NCBI GenBank assembly: GCA_944323735.1
Contig: CALUTO010000004.1
Span: forward strand, 1 to 64,000
Direction: 5' to 3'
DNA: 64,000 nt
Origin: Candidatus Gastranaerophilales bacterium
GTDB lineage: Bacteria > Cyanobacteriota > Vampirovibrionia > Gastranaerophilales > Gastranaerophilaceae
Position numbers and translations under genes: made by a program. Positions 63,195 to 64,000 of the stretch are shown in pieces (within the stretch, counting starts at the first letter, position 1; the number at the start of each line of letters is the position of its first letter). A model generated the notes under the pieces. That model made no database searches. It was given only the letters and a program-made list of their open reading frames with translations, and was not told the DNA's origin.

Positions 63195-64000
63195 TTATAA
63201 ATCATCACTTTTTTTACTGCGTTTTTTCTTCTTTTTGTTGGCAATATCCCGTTTTGCATTGTCAATAGACAGTTTTGCAACAGGTTTCCTTTCCATTCTG
63301 TCGCTAAAAACGAGCCAGTGTTTTCTTTTTACATTATCAACGGCAAAAGATATTTTTCCCGTAACTCTGTCACCGGGATTGATTTTTGAGAACATCAGCC
63401 CCGTATCGCCGAATACAGACGGATAAAACACAGCATTCATATCATTCATCAGTGCAATATCAAAGCCCGTAAAATATTTGTCCGTAAGGTTTGTGATTAC
63501 AAGCGATATTGTTATGGTATTTTCAACACCGAACGGGTCTTTTTCAATTGCAATATTAGTAATTTTTACATTCAGACCGTCGTATTTAATTTCCTCCTGT
63601 CTCAGTGCCTCTTCCGTAAACACCGGAAGCTGTACAGAACTGGAAACTTTTACTCTGATTTCATCCCCCGGAGAGATTAAAACATCTTTCCCTTTACGAT
63701 ACAATGCCATTCCCAGCCCTACGACTCCGCCTACAGCAGCACCTCCGGCAAGCGTAGTGCCGTTACTGGATATTGCAGCGGGAAGCCCGAAAAGGTTCAA
63801 AGCAACAAGCCCGCCTACAACTCCGCCTGCTGCCGTATAACCTATGTTTTGTGCAACAACTTTTCCGGTTCCGAGAACAGGGTTCATCTTTGTGGACATT
63901 TTCCCCTCTATAGGAATCTCCCGTCCGTCAGGCGTCACCAGATAGTCAAAACTCACCTCTATCCAGCCGTCACGTCCAAGCCGCTTAGATGACTGAATTT
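63195..64000 (-). CDS. Glycine-zipper envelope protein, 5' end outside the window
   Basis: The reading frame stays open to the right edge, so the N-terminus is missing; a GTG at 63956 is not the likely start because homologous sequence continues upstream (KRLGRDGWIEVSF). The order of motifs matches the protein at 29743: a K.GR.G segment, VTPDGREIPIEGK, a glycine zipper (GGVVGGLVAL, AAVGGVVGLG) and KGKDVLISPGDEI. It then adds a C-terminal domain of about 140 residues, with a beta-rich part resembling an extracellular Ig-like fold, and a Lys-rich tail. Probably an envelope protein; function unknown. Confidence 0.75.
   Translation of the reverse strand, partial: IQSSKRLGRDGWIEVSFDYLVTPDGREIPIEGKMSTKMNPVLGTGKVVAQNIGYTAAGGVVGGLVALNLFGLPAAISSNGTTLAGGAAVGGVVGLGMALYRKGKDVLISPGDEIRVKVSSSVQLPVFTEEALRQEEIKYDGLNVKITNIAIEKDPFGVENTITISLVITNLTDKYFTGFDIALMNDMNAVFYPSVFGDTGLMFSKINPGDRVTGKISFAVDNVKRKHWLVFSDRMERKPVAKLSIDNAKRDIANKKKKKRSKKSDDL

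Overview
This is AT-rich, gene-dense bacterial DNA (about one-third GC by eye, not counted) carrying 58 protein genes on both strands, mostly in short operons. I saw no tRNA or rRNA gene, CRISPR array, insertion sequence or prophage. The envelope genes (LptB/LptF-type LPS export, OmpH/Skp chaperone, GmhA, WecB, AsmA, TonB/ExbB/ExbD) indicate an outer membrane. A Ycf23 (DUF561) gene at 50306-51067 is otherwise known from cyanobacteria and plastids, yet no photosynthesis gene is present. AT-richness, a diderm envelope and cyanobacterial-lineage markers together suggest a non-photosynthetic relative of cyanobacteria, of the Melainabacteria/Vampirovibrionia (Gastranaerophilales-like) type. That assignment is inference.

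Layout. 1-6469: thioredoxin, two unusual proteins sharing end motifs, YajQ, RarA and a small exported protein. 6497-12221: an orphan LuxR-type response regulator, a large acidic coiled-coil protein, and an MnmC-type tRNA methyltransferase overlapping a FAD oxidoreductase; copies of a 16-bp motif lie in the spacers. 12270-15155: riboflavin genes and a GNAT enzyme. 15157-25472 (minus strand): an ABC ATPase, GmhA, Skp, an ECF sigma with anti-sigma, a metal permease, WecB, AlaS, TsaB/TsaE and a HEIGH metalloprotease-like protein. 25664-28420: LptB, LptF and a phosphodiester glycosidase. 28496-29457: rpsL-rpsG. 29743-33433: a glycine-zipper exported protein and a TonB-ExbB-ExbD-ExbD operon. 33484-39716: MutL, an acyltransferase, L19, RbgA, RNase HII and RqcH. 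39767-47400: a CHASE2 cyclase-like protein with lost metal ligands, a giant AsmA protein, small exported proteins and a thioesterase. 47706-57674: GyrA, Ycf23, envelope glycosyltransferases, DprA and an amino-acid decarboxylase. 57726-63165: LigA with no normal start codon, two small envelope proteins, and a histidine operon with a HisC-phosphatase fusion followed by HisB. A partial gene, paralogous to the glycine-zipper protein, runs off the right end.

The strongest cross-cutting signals are: (i) at least nine genes whose -10 box lies 6-7 bases before the start codon with no Shine-Dalgarno, implying leaderless mRNAs, including a divergent pair sharing one -35 element; (ii) a repeated 16-bp site around the response regulator locus; (iii) a group of proteins with an early SFK/AFK motif, two of which share a C-terminal GNKS tail; (iv) the HisC-HAD fusion; (v) the degenerate cyclase; (vi) the ligA start anomaly.
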